Shown: positions 10,601 to 19,004 of the stretch, one piece after another
Numbering within the stretch: the first letter of the stretch is position 1
Layout: each line of letters opens with the position of its first letter
Origin: Massilia sp. PDC64
GTDB taxonomy: Bacteria > Pseudomonadota > Gammaproteobacteria > Burkholderiales > Burkholderiaceae_D
Direction of reading: 5' to 3'
DNA length: 64,000 bases
NCBI RefSeq assembly: GCF_900101265.1
Contig: NZ_FMZS01000008.1
Location: 248,001-312,000, forward strand
Made by a program: the position numbers and the translations under genes
Notes under the pieces: model-generated
What the model was told of the DNA's origin: nothing
Seen by the model: only the letters and a program-made list of their open reading frames with translations
Databases searched by the model: none

Positions 10601-10807
10601 GGCGCGGAACTGCGCCGGCCGCTGGGCCTCGCCATTTTCGGCGGCCTGATCGTCAGCCAGCTGCTCACGCTGTTCACGACGCCCGTCATCTATCTCGCGT
10701 TCGACCGCCTCGCGCGGCGCTGGAGCGGCGCGGAGCCGGCCAAGCCGGGCGGCGCGATCAAGCCCGGTGGCGACCCCAGGGATAAACCCAGCGGAGCGGG
10801 CGCATGA
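7667..10807 (+). CDS. mdtB: RND multidrug efflux permease, MdtB type
   Basis: A 1046-residue inner-membrane proton-driven pump of the HAE1 family. GAGGAG (7655-7660) precedes the ATG. The proton-relay residues are intact: the Asp pair in GFVVDDAIVMIEN (TM4) and the Lys in GIVKKNAIMMIDF (TM10). It is paired with a second RND permease as in E. coli MdtBC, where a heterotrimer exports bile salts and some drugs. The assignment to MdtB rather than MdtC rests on gene order and similarity of the N-terminus. The stop overlaps the next start (ATGA). Confidence 0.92.
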   Translation: MSPSAPFIRRPVATSLLMLAIVLAGLVGYKFLPLSALPQVDFPTIQVQTLYPGASPEVMARTVTAPLERQFGQMAGLARMSSNSAAGVSVITLQFTLGQTLDVAEQEVQAAINAGGSLLPTDLPAPPVYAKVNPADAPVLTLAITSDSMPLTEVQNLVNTRLALKISQVTGVGLVTLQGGQRPAVRIQANTEALAANGLGLDTLRTAITNANANSAKGSFDGPLRAYTINANDQLVTVPDYTNLIVAYRNGAPVRLGDVARVVDSAENVKLGAWANMKPAIILNVQRQPGANVIATVDAIKQRLPELQASLPQSIHMDVLSDRTNGIRASVEHVQIELVLAVVLVVLVIFAFLHSLRATVIASLAVPISLVGTFGIMYLLGYSLNNLSLMALTIATGFVVDDAIVMIENISRYIEEGEKPMDAALKGATQIGFTIISLTVSLIAVLIPLLFMGDVVGRLFREFAVSLAITILISAVVSLTLVPMMSARWLKQHDKAHETTFARKFQSFFDWTVGHYDRGLNWVLARQGLTLFVALGTLVLTAILWTFIPKSLFPTQDTGQLQARVEARQAISYSSMAEMQQAAAREILADPDVESLASTVGVDAANNTMLHTGTMLINLKAKHGDQEEIMNRLRRRVAQNVAGVTLYLQPTQDLTIDAETGPTQYRLSIEGADTKTVTEWAHKMVAAMARRKELANVVTDAGATGAAAYVNIDRDSASRLSVTASNVDDALYSAFGQRIVSTIFTETNQYRVILEAQQDEKMSLDALADLQLRTGSGAPTPLSAIASITEQAAPLQITHVAQYPATTIGFDTASGVKLGTAVAAIKDVAREIGLPGSVTMTFLGASGAYQASLSNQLWLILAAVVCVYIVLGVLYESYIHPLTILSTLPSAGVGALLALGITGQGLGVIGIIGIILLIGIVKKNAIMMIDFAIEAERDEGKDPRTAIHQAAMLRFRPIIMTTLAALFAAIPLMFGWGEGAELRRPLGLAIFGGLIVSQLLTLFTTPVIYLAFDRLARRWSGAEPAKPGGAIKPGGDPRDKPSGAGA

Positions 10808-13800
10808 GTCTTTCGCAGCCGTTCATCAAGCGGCCCATCGCGACGGTGCTGCTGACCATCGGCATCGCGCTGGCGGGCATCGGCGCGTTCTTCGTGCTGC
10901 CCGTGTCCCCGCTGCCGCAGGTCGACTTCCCGACGATCTCCGTGTCCGCCAACCTGCCGGGCGGCAGTCCGGACACGATGGCGACGTCGGTCGCCACGCC
11001 GCTGGAACGGCGGCTGGGCGTGATCGCCGGCGTCAACGAGATGACGTCCAGCAGCGGCAACGGCTCCACCCGCATCAACCTGCAGTTCGACCTGACGCGC
11101 CAGATCGATTCCGCCGCGCGCGAAGTGCAGGCGGCGATCAACGCGGCGCGGGCCGACCTGCCGGCCACCTTGCGCAGCAATCCGACGTACCGCAAGGCCA
11201 ATCCGGCCGACGCGCCGATCATCATCCTCGCGCTGACGTCGAAGACGCGCAGCCCCGGCCAGATCTACGACGAAGTGTCGAACGTCGTGCAGCAAAAGCT
11301 CGCGCAGGTGAAGGGCGTGGGCGACGTGGAGCTCGGCGGCGGTTCGCTGCCTGCCGTGCGCGTCGACCTGAACCCCTACCAGCTGAACCAGTACGGCCTG
11401 TCGACGGAGGACGTGCGCGCCGCCATCCAGGCGACCAACGCCAACCGGCCGAAGGGCGCGCTGGAAGGGCAGGGCATGCGCCTGCAGATCTATTCTCAGG
11501 CGAACACGCCGACCAATGGCCGCACGGCGGCCGACTACAAGGGCCTTGTCGTCGCGTGGCGCAACGGCTCCGCCATCCGGCTGCAGGACGTGGCGGACGT
11601 GAAGGACGGCGTCGAGGACATCCACACGCTGGGCCTGTTCAATGGCGAGCCGGCCGTGATCGTGCTGGTGACGAGCCAGCCGGGCGCCAACGTCATCGAG
11701 ACGGTCGACGGCGTGCGCGCGCTGCTGCCGCAGCTGCAGGCCCAGTTGCCGCAGGACGTGCGCATGCAGGTCGCGTCGGACCGCACCAATTCCATCCGCG
11801 CGTCGCTGCACGAGATCGAGATGACGCTGATGATCTCGATCCTGCTCGTCGTGCTCGTCGTCTCCGTGTTCCTGCGCAGCGTGCGCGCCACCGTCGTGCC
11901 GGCCGTGGCGACCGTCGTGTCGCTGCTCGGGACCTTCGGCGTGATGTACCTGCTGGGTTTCTCGCTCAACAACCTGTCGCTGATGGCGCTCACGGTGGCC
12001 ACGGGCTTCGTCGTCGACGACGCCATCGTCGTGCTGGAAAACACGAGCCGCCACGTCGAGCAGGGCATGGACCGCATGAAGGCGGCCCTCCTCGGCGCGC
12101 AGGAAGTGGGTTTCACGGTGCTGTCCATCAGCCTGTCGCTCGTGGCCGTGTTCATCCCGCTGCTGTTCATGGGCGGCCAGGTGGGCCGGCTGTTCCGCGA
12201 ATTCGCCGTCACGCTGTCGGCCGCCGTGATGATCTCGCTCGTGATCTCGCTGACGACGACGCCGATGCTGTGCGCGATGCTGCTCAAACCCGGCGAGAAG
12301 CTGCACGACCACGTGGGCCGCAAGCAGGGCCGCCTCGCGCGCTGGGCCGAGCGCAGCTTCAACGGCGTGCTGAAATCGTACGAGCACGCGCTCGACTGGG
12401 CGCTGGACATGAAGCCGCTCGTGATGCTGATCCTCGTGTTCGTCGTCGGGCTGAACGTGTACCTGTTTTCAAGCGCGCCGAAAGGCTTTTTCCCGCAGCA
12501 GGACACGGGCCAGGTCAACGGCGGCCTGCGCGCGGACCAGAGCATCTCGTTCCAGGCCATGCAGGGCAAGCTGCGCCAGCTCGTGAACATCATCAAGAGC
12601 GATCCGGCGGTGGACACCGTCGTCGGCTTCACGGGCGGCTCGCGCGCGGGCGGTGGCTTCATGTTCCTGAACCTGAAGCCGGCCGACGAGCGCGCCAAGG
12701 GCGAAAGCGGCCAGGCCGTGATCGCGCGCCTGCGCCCGAAGCTCGCGCAGGTGACGGGCGTGCAGCTGTTCCTGAACCCCGTGCAGGACCTGCGCATGGG
12801 CGGGCGCCAGTCGAACTCCACCTACCAGTACACCCTGAAGAGCGACAACCGGGCCGACCTCAAGACGTGGGCGTCGAAGCTGGCCGACGCGATGAAGGCG
12901 CAGAAGGCGCTGACCGACGTCGACACCGACCAGGCGGACAACGGCGTCGAGACCTATGTCGACATCGACAAGCAGACGGCGTCGCGCCTCGGCATCAGCG
13001 CGAAGGACATCGACAACGCGCTGTACGACGCGTTCGGCCAGCGCCAGGTCGCCAACATCTACGACGAGTTGAACCAGTACCACGTGATCATGGGCGTCGC
13101 GCAGAAGTATGCGCGCTCGCCCGCCGCGCTGGACGACGTGTACGTGCCGGCCAAGAACGCGACGACGACGACGACGACCGCCGGCACGCCCGCGGCGCCC
13201 GCGAACCTGACGGCCGCGCGCGATCCGTCCAGCGGCGCCGCGCTGTCGTCCTCCGCCACGACGATGGTGCCGCTGTCCGCCATCGCGCACTTCGCGGAAC
13301 GGGCGACGCCGAGCTCCGTCAACCACCAGGACGGCGAGCTGGCGACGACGATCTCGTTCAACCTCGCGCAGGGCTATTCGCTGTCGGAAGCGCAGCAGGC
13401 CGTCAAGCAGGCGGAGGCCGACATCGGCATGCCGACCAACGTGCGCGGCAGCTTCCAGGGCCAGGCCAAACAGGCGCAGGAATCGAACCAGCAGCAGCCG
13501 CTGCTGATCCTCGCCGCCATCGTCGTCATCTACATCGTCCTCGGCATCCTGTACGAAAGCCTCGTGCACCCGGTCACGGTGCTGTCCACGTTGCCGTCGG
13601 CCGGCGTGGGCGCCGTGCTGGCGCTGCTGCTGTTCCACATGGAGTTTTCCATCATCGCCCTGATCGGCGTGTTCCTCCTGATCGGCATCGTGAAAAAGAA
13701 CGCGATCCTGATCATCGACTTCGCGCTGGAGGCGGAGCGGGCGCGCGGGCTGTCGGCCACGGAAGCCGTGCGCGAGGCGTGCCTGCTGCGCTTCCGCCCG

Positions 13801-14049
13801 ATCCTGATGACGACCCTGGCCGCGGCGCTGGGCGCGTTGCCGCTGGCGATCGGCTTCGGCGAAGGCTCCGAGCTGCGCCAGCCGCTGGGCATCGCCATCA
13901 TCGGCGGCCTCGTCGCGAGCCAGCTCCTGACCCTGCTGACGACGCCCGTCGTCTACGTCTACCTCGACAAGCTCCGCCGCCGTAACGCGGACGAGCATCA
14001 CCTGGTCCGCCATCCGCTGGAGGACCAGCCCACGACTTCCCAGCCATGA
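10804..14049 (+). CDS. mdtC: RND multidrug efflux permease, MdtC type
   Basis: The second RND pump, 1081 residues, overlapping mdtB by four bases. The TM4 Asp pair (GFVVDDAIVVLEN) and TM10 Lys (GIVKKNAILIIDF) are conserved. It is longer than usual because of an Ala/Thr/Ser-rich insert in the second periplasmic half (about residues 783-820), which includes six threonines encoded partly by a GAC/ACG microsatellite at 13160-13178. It probably forms a mixed trimer with MdtB and works with the adaptor and outer-membrane factor of the same operon. Confidence 0.92.
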   Translation: MSLSQPFIKRPIATVLLTIGIALAGIGAFFVLPVSPLPQVDFPTISVSANLPGGSPDTMATSVATPLERRLGVIAGVNEMTSSSGNGSTRINLQFDLTRQIDSAAREVQAAINAARADLPATLRSNPTYRKANPADAPIIILALTSKTRSPGQIYDEVSNVVQQKLAQVKGVGDVELGGGSLPAVRVDLNPYQLNQYGLSTEDVRAAIQATNANRPKGALEGQGMRLQIYSQANTPTNGRTAADYKGLVVAWRNGSAIRLQDVADVKDGVEDIHTLGLFNGEPAVIVLVTSQPGANVIETVDGVRALLPQLQAQLPQDVRMQVASDRTNSIRASLHEIEMTLMISILLVVLVVSVFLRSVRATVVPAVATVVSLLGTFGVMYLLGFSLNNLSLMALTVATGFVVDDAIVVLENTSRHVEQGMDRMKAALLGAQEVGFTVLSISLSLVAVFIPLLFMGGQVGRLFREFAVTLSAAVMISLVISLTTTPMLCAMLLKPGEKLHDHVGRKQGRLARWAERSFNGVLKSYEHALDWALDMKPLVMLILVFVVGLNVYLFSSAPKGFFPQQDTGQVNGGLRADQSISFQAMQGKLRQLVNIIKSDPAVDTVVGFTGGSRAGGGFMFLNLKPADERAKGESGQAVIARLRPKLAQVTGVQLFLNPVQDLRMGGRQSNSTYQYTLKSDNRADLKTWASKLADAMKAQKALTDVDTDQADNGVETYVDIDKQTASRLGISAKDIDNALYDAFGQRQVANIYDELNQYHVIMGVAQKYARSPAALDDVYVPAKNATTTTTTAGTPAAPANLTAARDPSSGAALSSSATTMVPLSAIAHFAERATPSSVNHQDGELATTISFNLAQGYSLSEAQQAVKQAEADIGMPTNVRGSFQGQAKQAQESNQQQPLLILAAIVVIYIVLGILYESLVHPVTVLSTLPSAGVGAVLALLLFHMEFSIIALIGVFLLIGIVKKNAILIIDFALEAERARGLSATEAVREACLLRFRPILMTTLAAALGALPLAIGFGEGSELRQPLGIAIIGGLVASQLLTLLTTPVVYVYLDKLRRRNADEHHLVRHPLEDQPTTSQP
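13160..13178 (+). repeat. GAC trinucleotide repeat inside mdtC
   Basis: Six tandem GAC units, read in frame as a threonine run (ACG codons). Slippage would change the length of the low-complexity insert in steps of one residue without breaking the frame. Confidence 0.7.
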
Positions 14050-15491
14050 ACCGAACCATGCGATTTACCACGACTATTCGTCCGCTGATCTCGTCCCTGC
14101 TTGCCGCCGCCGTGCTGTCCGGCTGCGCTCTCGCGCCCACGTACGAGCGGCCGGCGACGCCGAATCCGGCCGCGTTCAAGGAACTGCAAGGATGGGCGCC
14201 GGCGGCACCCGCGGACGCGCTCGACCGCGGCCCGTGGTGGACCCTGTTCAACGACCCCGTGCTCGACGGCCTGGTGAGCCAGGTGGAGGTGAATAACCAG
14301 AACGTGGCGGCGGCCGTTGCCGCGTACAGCCAGGCGCGCGCCATCGTCGCGCAACAGCGCGCGTCGCTGTTCCCGACCGTCACGCTGACCGGCGGCGCAA
14401 ACCGCAACGGCAGCGGCGGCGGGTCCAGCGACAACAGCAACGGCCGCACGTCCAACAGCTTCCGCCTGAACATCGGCTCGAGCTGGGAGCCGGACGTGTG
14501 GGGGCGCCTGCGCGCGGGCATCTCCGCGGCGCAGGCCAATGCCCAGGCCAGCGCGGCCGACCTCGCGTCCGCGCGCCTGTCCGCGCAGGGCGAGCTGGCG
14601 GCGGACTATTTTTCGCTGCGCTCCGTCGACGCCCAGCGCGCGCTGCTGGCCACGACCATCGAGGGCTACCAGCGGGTGCTGAAGATCACGCAGAACCGCT
14701 TCGACGTGGGCATCGTGCCGCACTCGGACGTCTACCAGGCCCAGACCCAGCTCGCCAGCGCGCAGAGCGACGACCTGACCCTGGCCCGCCAGCGCGCACA
14801 GCTGGAGCACGCGATCGCGGTCCTGATCGGCAAGGCGCCGGCCGACTTCGCGCTGGCCCCGGCACCGTGGAACGTGACCGTGCCGGACGTGCCGGTCGGC
14901 GTGCCGTCCACGTTGCTGGAACGCCGCCCCGACGTGGCCGCCGCCGAACGGGCCGTGGCCGCGGCCAACGCGCAGATCGGCATCGTGCGCGCCGCCTACT
15001 TCCCGCAGATCGGCCTCACGGCATCGTACGGCCCGTCCGCCAGCGCCATCGGCGACCTGTTCAAGGCATCGAGCATGGCATGGGCACTGGGCCTGTCGGC
15101 CACGGAGACTATCTTCAACGGCGGCGCCAACCGCGCGGCCGTGCAGGGCGCCAACGCGGCGCGCGAACAGGCCGTCGCGCGCTACCGCCAGACCGTGCTG
15201 GACGCGTTCGCCGACGTCGAGGACCAGCTGGCCGCCACGCGCGTGCTGGCGCAGCAGCAGGACCTGCAGCGCCAGGCATCGGAAGCGGCGGACAAGGTCG
15301 AGGAGCAGGTGCTGAACCGCTACAAGGCCGGCCAGGTGAGTTATTCGGAAGTGGTGCAGGCGCAGGTGACCGCGCTGAACGCACGTCGCGCACTCGTGCA
15401 GACGCAGGGCAACCGCCAGACGACGGCCGTGGCGCTGATCCAGTCGCTGGGCGGCGGCTGGCACGCGGACCAGCTCACGGCGCAGGAGTAG
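14046..15491 (+). CDS. Outer-membrane efflux lipoprotein, NodT/OprM family
   Basis: A 481-residue TolC-like outer-membrane factor that forms the exit duct of the RND pump. It overlaps mdtC by four bases (ATGA); an ATG at 14058 is an alternative start. The signal peptide ends in a lipobox (VLSGC), so the mature N-terminal Cys is lipidated. Two repeated OEP halves follow, with GIVPHSDVYQAQTQLASAQ in the first and AGQVSYSEVVQAQVTALNA in the second, which are typical coiled-coil barrel segments. Confidence 0.92.
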   Translation: MNRTMRFTTTIRPLISSLLAAAVLSGCALAPTYERPATPNPAAFKELQGWAPAAPADALDRGPWWTLFNDPVLDGLVSQVEVNNQNVAAAVAAYSQARAIVAQQRASLFPTVTLTGGANRNGSGGGSSDNSNGRTSNSFRLNIGSSWEPDVWGRLRAGISAAQANAQASAADLASARLSAQGELAADYFSLRSVDAQRALLATTIEGYQRVLKITQNRFDVGIVPHSDVYQAQTQLASAQSDDLTLARQRAQLEHAIAVLIGKAPADFALAPAPWNVTVPDVPVGVPSTLLERRPDVAAAERAVAAANAQIGIVRAAYFPQIGLTASYGPSASAIGDLFKASSMAWALGLSATETIFNGGANRAAVQGANAAREQAVARYRQTVLDAFADVEDQLAATRVLAQQQDLQRQASEAADKVEEQVLNRYKAGQVSYSEVVQAQVTALNARRALVQTQGNRQTTAVALIQSLGGGWHADQLTAQE

Positions 15492-15495
15492 CGCC

Positions 15496-15894
15496 ATGCC
15501 CGCATGGAGCGCACTGTACCTGGCCGGCGACGTCGCGCTGTCGGCCTGGATGCTGCGCCACGACTTCCGCCGGCGCGGCCGCGCGGGCATCAATGCGACG
15601 GTCGAACTGCTGGGCAGCGTGAGCCTCGCGCTGCCGGCGCTCGCTTACCTCGACGCGGACTTCGCGGCGCTGATGAACGATGCGACGCTGTGGACGTTGT
15701 TCGTGCTCGGCATGGCGGCGCTGGTCTATTTCGGCTGGCGCGACATCCGCGCGAGCCTGCACGATCCGCGCACCGCGTGGCTGCCGCCACGCCGCCGCTG
15801 GCTCATCACGGCGCTGGGTCCGGGCATGATGCTCGCGGCCGCGCTGCCGGAGGTATGGTGGGGCGGCCTGGCGTTGGCGCACGTGCCGCAATAA
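15496..15894 (+). CDS. Small integral membrane protein, unknown
   Basis: A 132-residue protein starting four bases after the efflux-factor stop, so probably the last gene of the mdt operon. It shows three to four hydrophobic segments (about residues 5-20, 36-54, 65-85 and 104-125) with basic connecting loops (RHDFRRRGR, PPRRRW). I do not recognise the family. Linkage to the pump is suggested only by position. Its TAA stop forms the first bases of the repeat element that follows. Confidence 0.55.
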   Translation: MPAWSALYLAGDVALSAWMLRHDFRRRGRAGINATVELLGSVSLALPALAYLDADFAALMNDATLWTLFVLGMAALVYFGWRDIRASLHDPRTAWLPPRRRWLITALGPGMMLAAALPEVWWGGLALAHVPQ

Positions 15895-16088
15895 ATTCGG
15901 GGTCAGAGCACATTTCGCTGGAAATTCGGGGTCAGAGCACTTTTCGATGCAAGTTCTCTTGCGAACGAATTATCGTCCTTCGTTGGGCTGGCGGCCGTCA
16001 GCATGATCGAGGACATGGGCATTTTGGGCCAAACCGAAATGTGCTCTGACCCCGGATTTGGCGAAAAATGTGCTCTGACCCCGAATTT
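15893..16088. repeat. Four-copy GGGGTCAGAGCAC inverted-repeat element
   Basis: Two direct copies of a 26-28 base unit with core GGGGTCAGAGCAC (15893-15919 and 15921-15946) face two inverted copies (16034-16059 and 16061-16088). They enclose about 87 bases of unique sequence. The unit is flanked by AAATTC and (T)TTTCG on the two sides of the core. The element exactly fills the space between two convergent stop codons. It looks like a non-autonomous mobile or REP/MITE-like unit and could also fold as a bidirectional terminator. No transposase is present. Confidence 0.8.
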
Positions 16089-17083
16089 CAGGGGCGCTGT
16101 TCGCGGCCCCATTTCTGGGCCAGCACCGCGCACACCATCAGCTGGATCTGGTGGAACAGCATGACGGGCAGGATGACCATGCCCAGGGCGCTGGGCGCGA
16201 ACAACACCTTGGCCATCGGCACGCCGCTGGCGAGACTCTTTTTCGAGCCGCAGAACACGATGGTGATCTCGTCCTCGCGGCTGAAGCCCAGGCGCCGGCT
16301 CGTCCACGTGGCGAGGCCGAGGGCGATCGCCAGCATCGCGCAGCTGACGACGACGAGGCCCGCGAGCGATGCCCCCGACAGCTTGTGCCACAGGCCTTCG
16401 TTGACGGACTCCGAAAATGCCGTGTACACGACCAGCAGGATCGAGCCCTGGTCGACGATCTTCAGCATGGGCTTGTGGCGGTCCACCCACTTCCCGATCC
16501 ACGGACGGAGGAACTGGCCGGCCAGGAAGGGCAGCAGCAGCTGCTCGACGATGGTGATCACGGCGTCCAGCGACGAGCCGCCCGCCGCGCCCTGCACGAT
16601 CAGCGTGGACACGAGCAGCGGCGTGACGAAGATGCCGACGAAGTTCGACGCCGACGCGCTGCACACGGCCGCCGCCACGTTCCCCCGCGCCATCGACGTG
16701 AACGCGATCGACGACTGCACGGTCGAGGGCAGGGTGCACAGGAACAGGATGCCCACGTACAGCTCGGGCGCGATGACGCTGCCCGCCAGCGGCTTCAGGG
16801 CGAGGCCCAGCAACGGGAACATGACGAACGTCGACGCGAGCACCAGCAGGTGCAGGCGCCAGTGCGTCATCCCGGCGACGATCGCTTCGCGCGACAGCTT
16901 GGCGCCGTGCAGGAAGAACAATAATCCGATGGCGACGGTGGTGACCTTGCCGAGGACGACGGCCGTCTCGCCCGCGCACGGCAGCACGCTCGCCAGGGCG
17001 ACGGTGCACAGCAGCAGGATGGTGAAGGTGTCGATCGACAGGCGGCGGAGGACGGCGGAAACGGGTGCGAGAAGACTGGGCAT
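16088..17083 (-). CDS. Bile acid:sodium symporter-like carrier (SBF-like, YfeH type)
   Basis: A 331-residue membrane protein with about nine to ten hydrophobic segments. Features typical of the SBF-like family are PSTVQSSIAFTSMARGN, ASNFVGIFVTPLL and FCGSKKSLASGVPMA. It is likely an Na+-coupled carrier of an organic anion; the substrate is unknown. The start at 17083 matches the family N-terminus. An in-frame ATG at 17128 would add 15 residues, and neither has a strong ribosome site. The stop codon lies at the edge of the repeat element. Confidence 0.82.
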   Translation of the reverse strand: MPSLLAPVSAVLRRLSIDTFTILLLCTVALASVLPCAGETAVVLGKVTTVAIGLLFFLHGAKLSREAIVAGMTHWRLHLLVLASTFVMFPLLGLALKPLAGSVIAPELYVGILFLCTLPSTVQSSIAFTSMARGNVAAAVCSASASNFVGIFVTPLLVSTLIVQGAAGGSSLDAVITIVEQLLLPFLAGQFLRPWIGKWVDRHKPMLKIVDQGSILLVVYTAFSESVNEGLWHKLSGASLAGLVVVSCAMLAIALGLATWTSRRLGFSREDEITIVFCGSKKSLASGVPMAKVLFAPSALGMVILPVMLFHQIQLMVCAVLAQKWGREQRP

Positions 17084-17271
17084 GATGATGGTCGGCGAGG
17101 AAGCTCCGGACGGCACCGGACCCGTCATTCTATCTGCATCTGCGGGCCTTCGCTCAAGCGCGTGATTCTTTGCTCGGGATGCCTTTCGCCCCGTTGACCC
17201 GTGCCGCGCGGACCGTCAATACTGATGTGCAAACCCGGGCGCGTAAAAAATTCACAAACAGGAGACAGACG

Positions 17272-18993
17272 ATGCACATCTTTATGCGCAGGACCGCGTT
17301 CGCCTCTACGCTGTGCTTATTGGCCGCCGGCTGCGGCGGCGAGGGAAGCAGCACCGCCACCGCCGGCGCCACACGGATGCTGGCGACCGTCGCGACGGCA
17401 TCCTCGTTCGGCCTCGTGCAGGACGCGAATTTCTACACGATCGACACGGGCGCGGGCCTCGTGTTCAAGGTGCGGCGCCTGGACAACGGTGTCAGCACGC
17501 AGTCGGCCGGCGACATCGCGTCGCTGGTCTACAACGGCGTCGAATACCAGGACCAGGGCCGCGGCACGCAGGTCAATTCCGGCTTCGACTACCTGTACAA
17601 GGGCATCTCCGCGGTGGACGTGAAGGCGGAGGCGGTGGGCAGCGACGTCGTGAAGGTGACCGTCCAGGCGGGCGGCCTCACGCACTACTACATCGCCCGC
17701 CGCGGCGAGGCGAAGATCTACATGGGCACGTACTTCACGAGCGAGCCCGATACGCTCAATCTCGCACGCTTCATCGTGCGGGTGCCGATCGCGCGGCTGC
17801 CCAATGGCCCGGCGCCGTCCGACCTGCGCGGCAACAGCGGCGCGATCGAAGCGAGCGACGTCTTCGGCATGCCGAACGGCGAGACGCGTTCCAAGCATTA
17901 CTCGAACATGCGCCTGAAGGACTGGCAGTTCATCGGCGCGACGGGTACCAATGTCGGCCTGTGGATCGTGCGCGACAACAACGAGGGCAATTCCGGCGGC
18001 CCGTTCTACCGCAGCCTGCTGAACCAGGCGACGGGCACGAACCAGGAGATCACCTACATCATCAACTACGGCGAGGGCCAGACGGAGCCGCTGCGGACCA
18101 ACATCCTCAATACGTACACGATGGTGTTCAACGACGGCGCCGCGCCGGGGCCGGTGGACACGTCCTGGCTCGGCACCCTCGGCCTCACGGGCTGGGTGGG
18201 ACCGGAGGCGCGCGGCGCCGTACGCGGGAGCGCCATCACGGGTCGCGATCCGCGCTTCGCCTACACGGTCGGCTTTTCGAACGCGACGGCGCAGTACTGG
18301 ACCACGGCCGACGCGACCGACGGCCATTTCACGAGCACCGGCATGATCCCCGGGACCTATACGATGAAGGTCTACAAGAACGAGCTGGCGGTCGACACGC
18401 GCACGGTGACCGTGGGCGCGGGCGCGACGACGGACGCGGGCACCGTTGCCGTGACGGGTGATCCGGGCAGCGTGGCGGCCATCTGGCGCATCGGCGAGTG
18501 GGACGGCACGCCGGCGGAATTCATCAACGGCGACAAGGTGACGACGATGCACCCGTCCGACGTGCGCATGGCGTCGTGGACGCCGGGCGATTACGTCGTC
18601 GGCACGTCGACGCCGGCGACGGGCTTCCCCGCGTACCAGTGGAAGGACGTGAACGGCACGCTGACGGTGCGCTTCAACCTGCGCGCGAGCCAGATCGTGC
18701 CGCTGCGGCTGCGGGTCGGCATCACCGACGCGTTCGCGGGCGGACGGCCCAAGGCGCAGGTGAACGGCTGGGTGTCGGCGAATCCGCCTGCGTCCACGCA
18801 GCCGTCGTCGCGCACGCTGACGGTCGGCACCTACCGCGGCAACAACACCTTGTATACGTTCGACATCCCCGCCAGCGAACTGGTCGTCGGGCAGAACGTG
18901 CTGACCCTGACCGCGATCAGCGGCTCCAGCGGCATCCGCTTCCTGAGCCCCGGCTACAGCTACGACGCGCTCGACCTGATTCCCACGCCATGA
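17272..18993 (+). CDS. Rhamnogalacturonan lyase lipoprotein (polysaccharide lyase family 4)
   Basis: A 573-residue exported enzyme expected to cleave the rhamnose-galacturonate backbone of pectin by beta-elimination. GGAGA (17261-17265) precedes the ATG by six bases. The lipobox LAAGC makes it a lipoprotein. Domain order matches PL4: a beta-sandwich catalytic domain (about residues 50-310, including GMPNGETRSKHYSNMRLKDW), an FnIII-like domain (about 330-410) and a jelly-roll carbohydrate-binding-like domain (about 420-573, IWRIGEWDGTPAEFING). It is followed directly by a PEP-CTERM protein with a similar ribosome site, so both may be surface-located. Confidence 0.85.
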   Translation: MHIFMRRTAFASTLCLLAAGCGGEGSSTATAGATRMLATVATASSFGLVQDANFYTIDTGAGLVFKVRRLDNGVSTQSAGDIASLVYNGVEYQDQGRGTQVNSGFDYLYKGISAVDVKAEAVGSDVVKVTVQAGGLTHYYIARRGEAKIYMGTYFTSEPDTLNLARFIVRVPIARLPNGPAPSDLRGNSGAIEASDVFGMPNGETRSKHYSNMRLKDWQFIGATGTNVGLWIVRDNNEGNSGGPFYRSLLNQATGTNQEITYIINYGEGQTEPLRTNILNTYTMVFNDGAAPGPVDTSWLGTLGLTGWVGPEARGAVRGSAITGRDPRFAYTVGFSNATAQYWTTADATDGHFTSTGMIPGTYTMKVYKNELAVDTRTVTVGAGATTDAGTVAVTGDPGSVAAIWRIGEWDGTPAEFINGDKVTTMHPSDVRMASWTPGDYVVGTSTPATGFPAYQWKDVNGTLTVRFNLRASQIVPLRLRVGITDAFAGGRPKAQVNGWVSANPPASTQPSSRTLTVGTYRGNNTLYTFDIPASELVVGQNVLTLTAISGSSGIRFLSPGYSYDALDLIPTP

Positions 18994-19004
18994 TGGAGAC
19001 GACC

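Noticed and set aside
15903..16088. Possible peptide encoded inside the four-copy repeat element
   Set aside because: Open frames exist on both strands but are mostly repeat sequence, with no start signal or known family.
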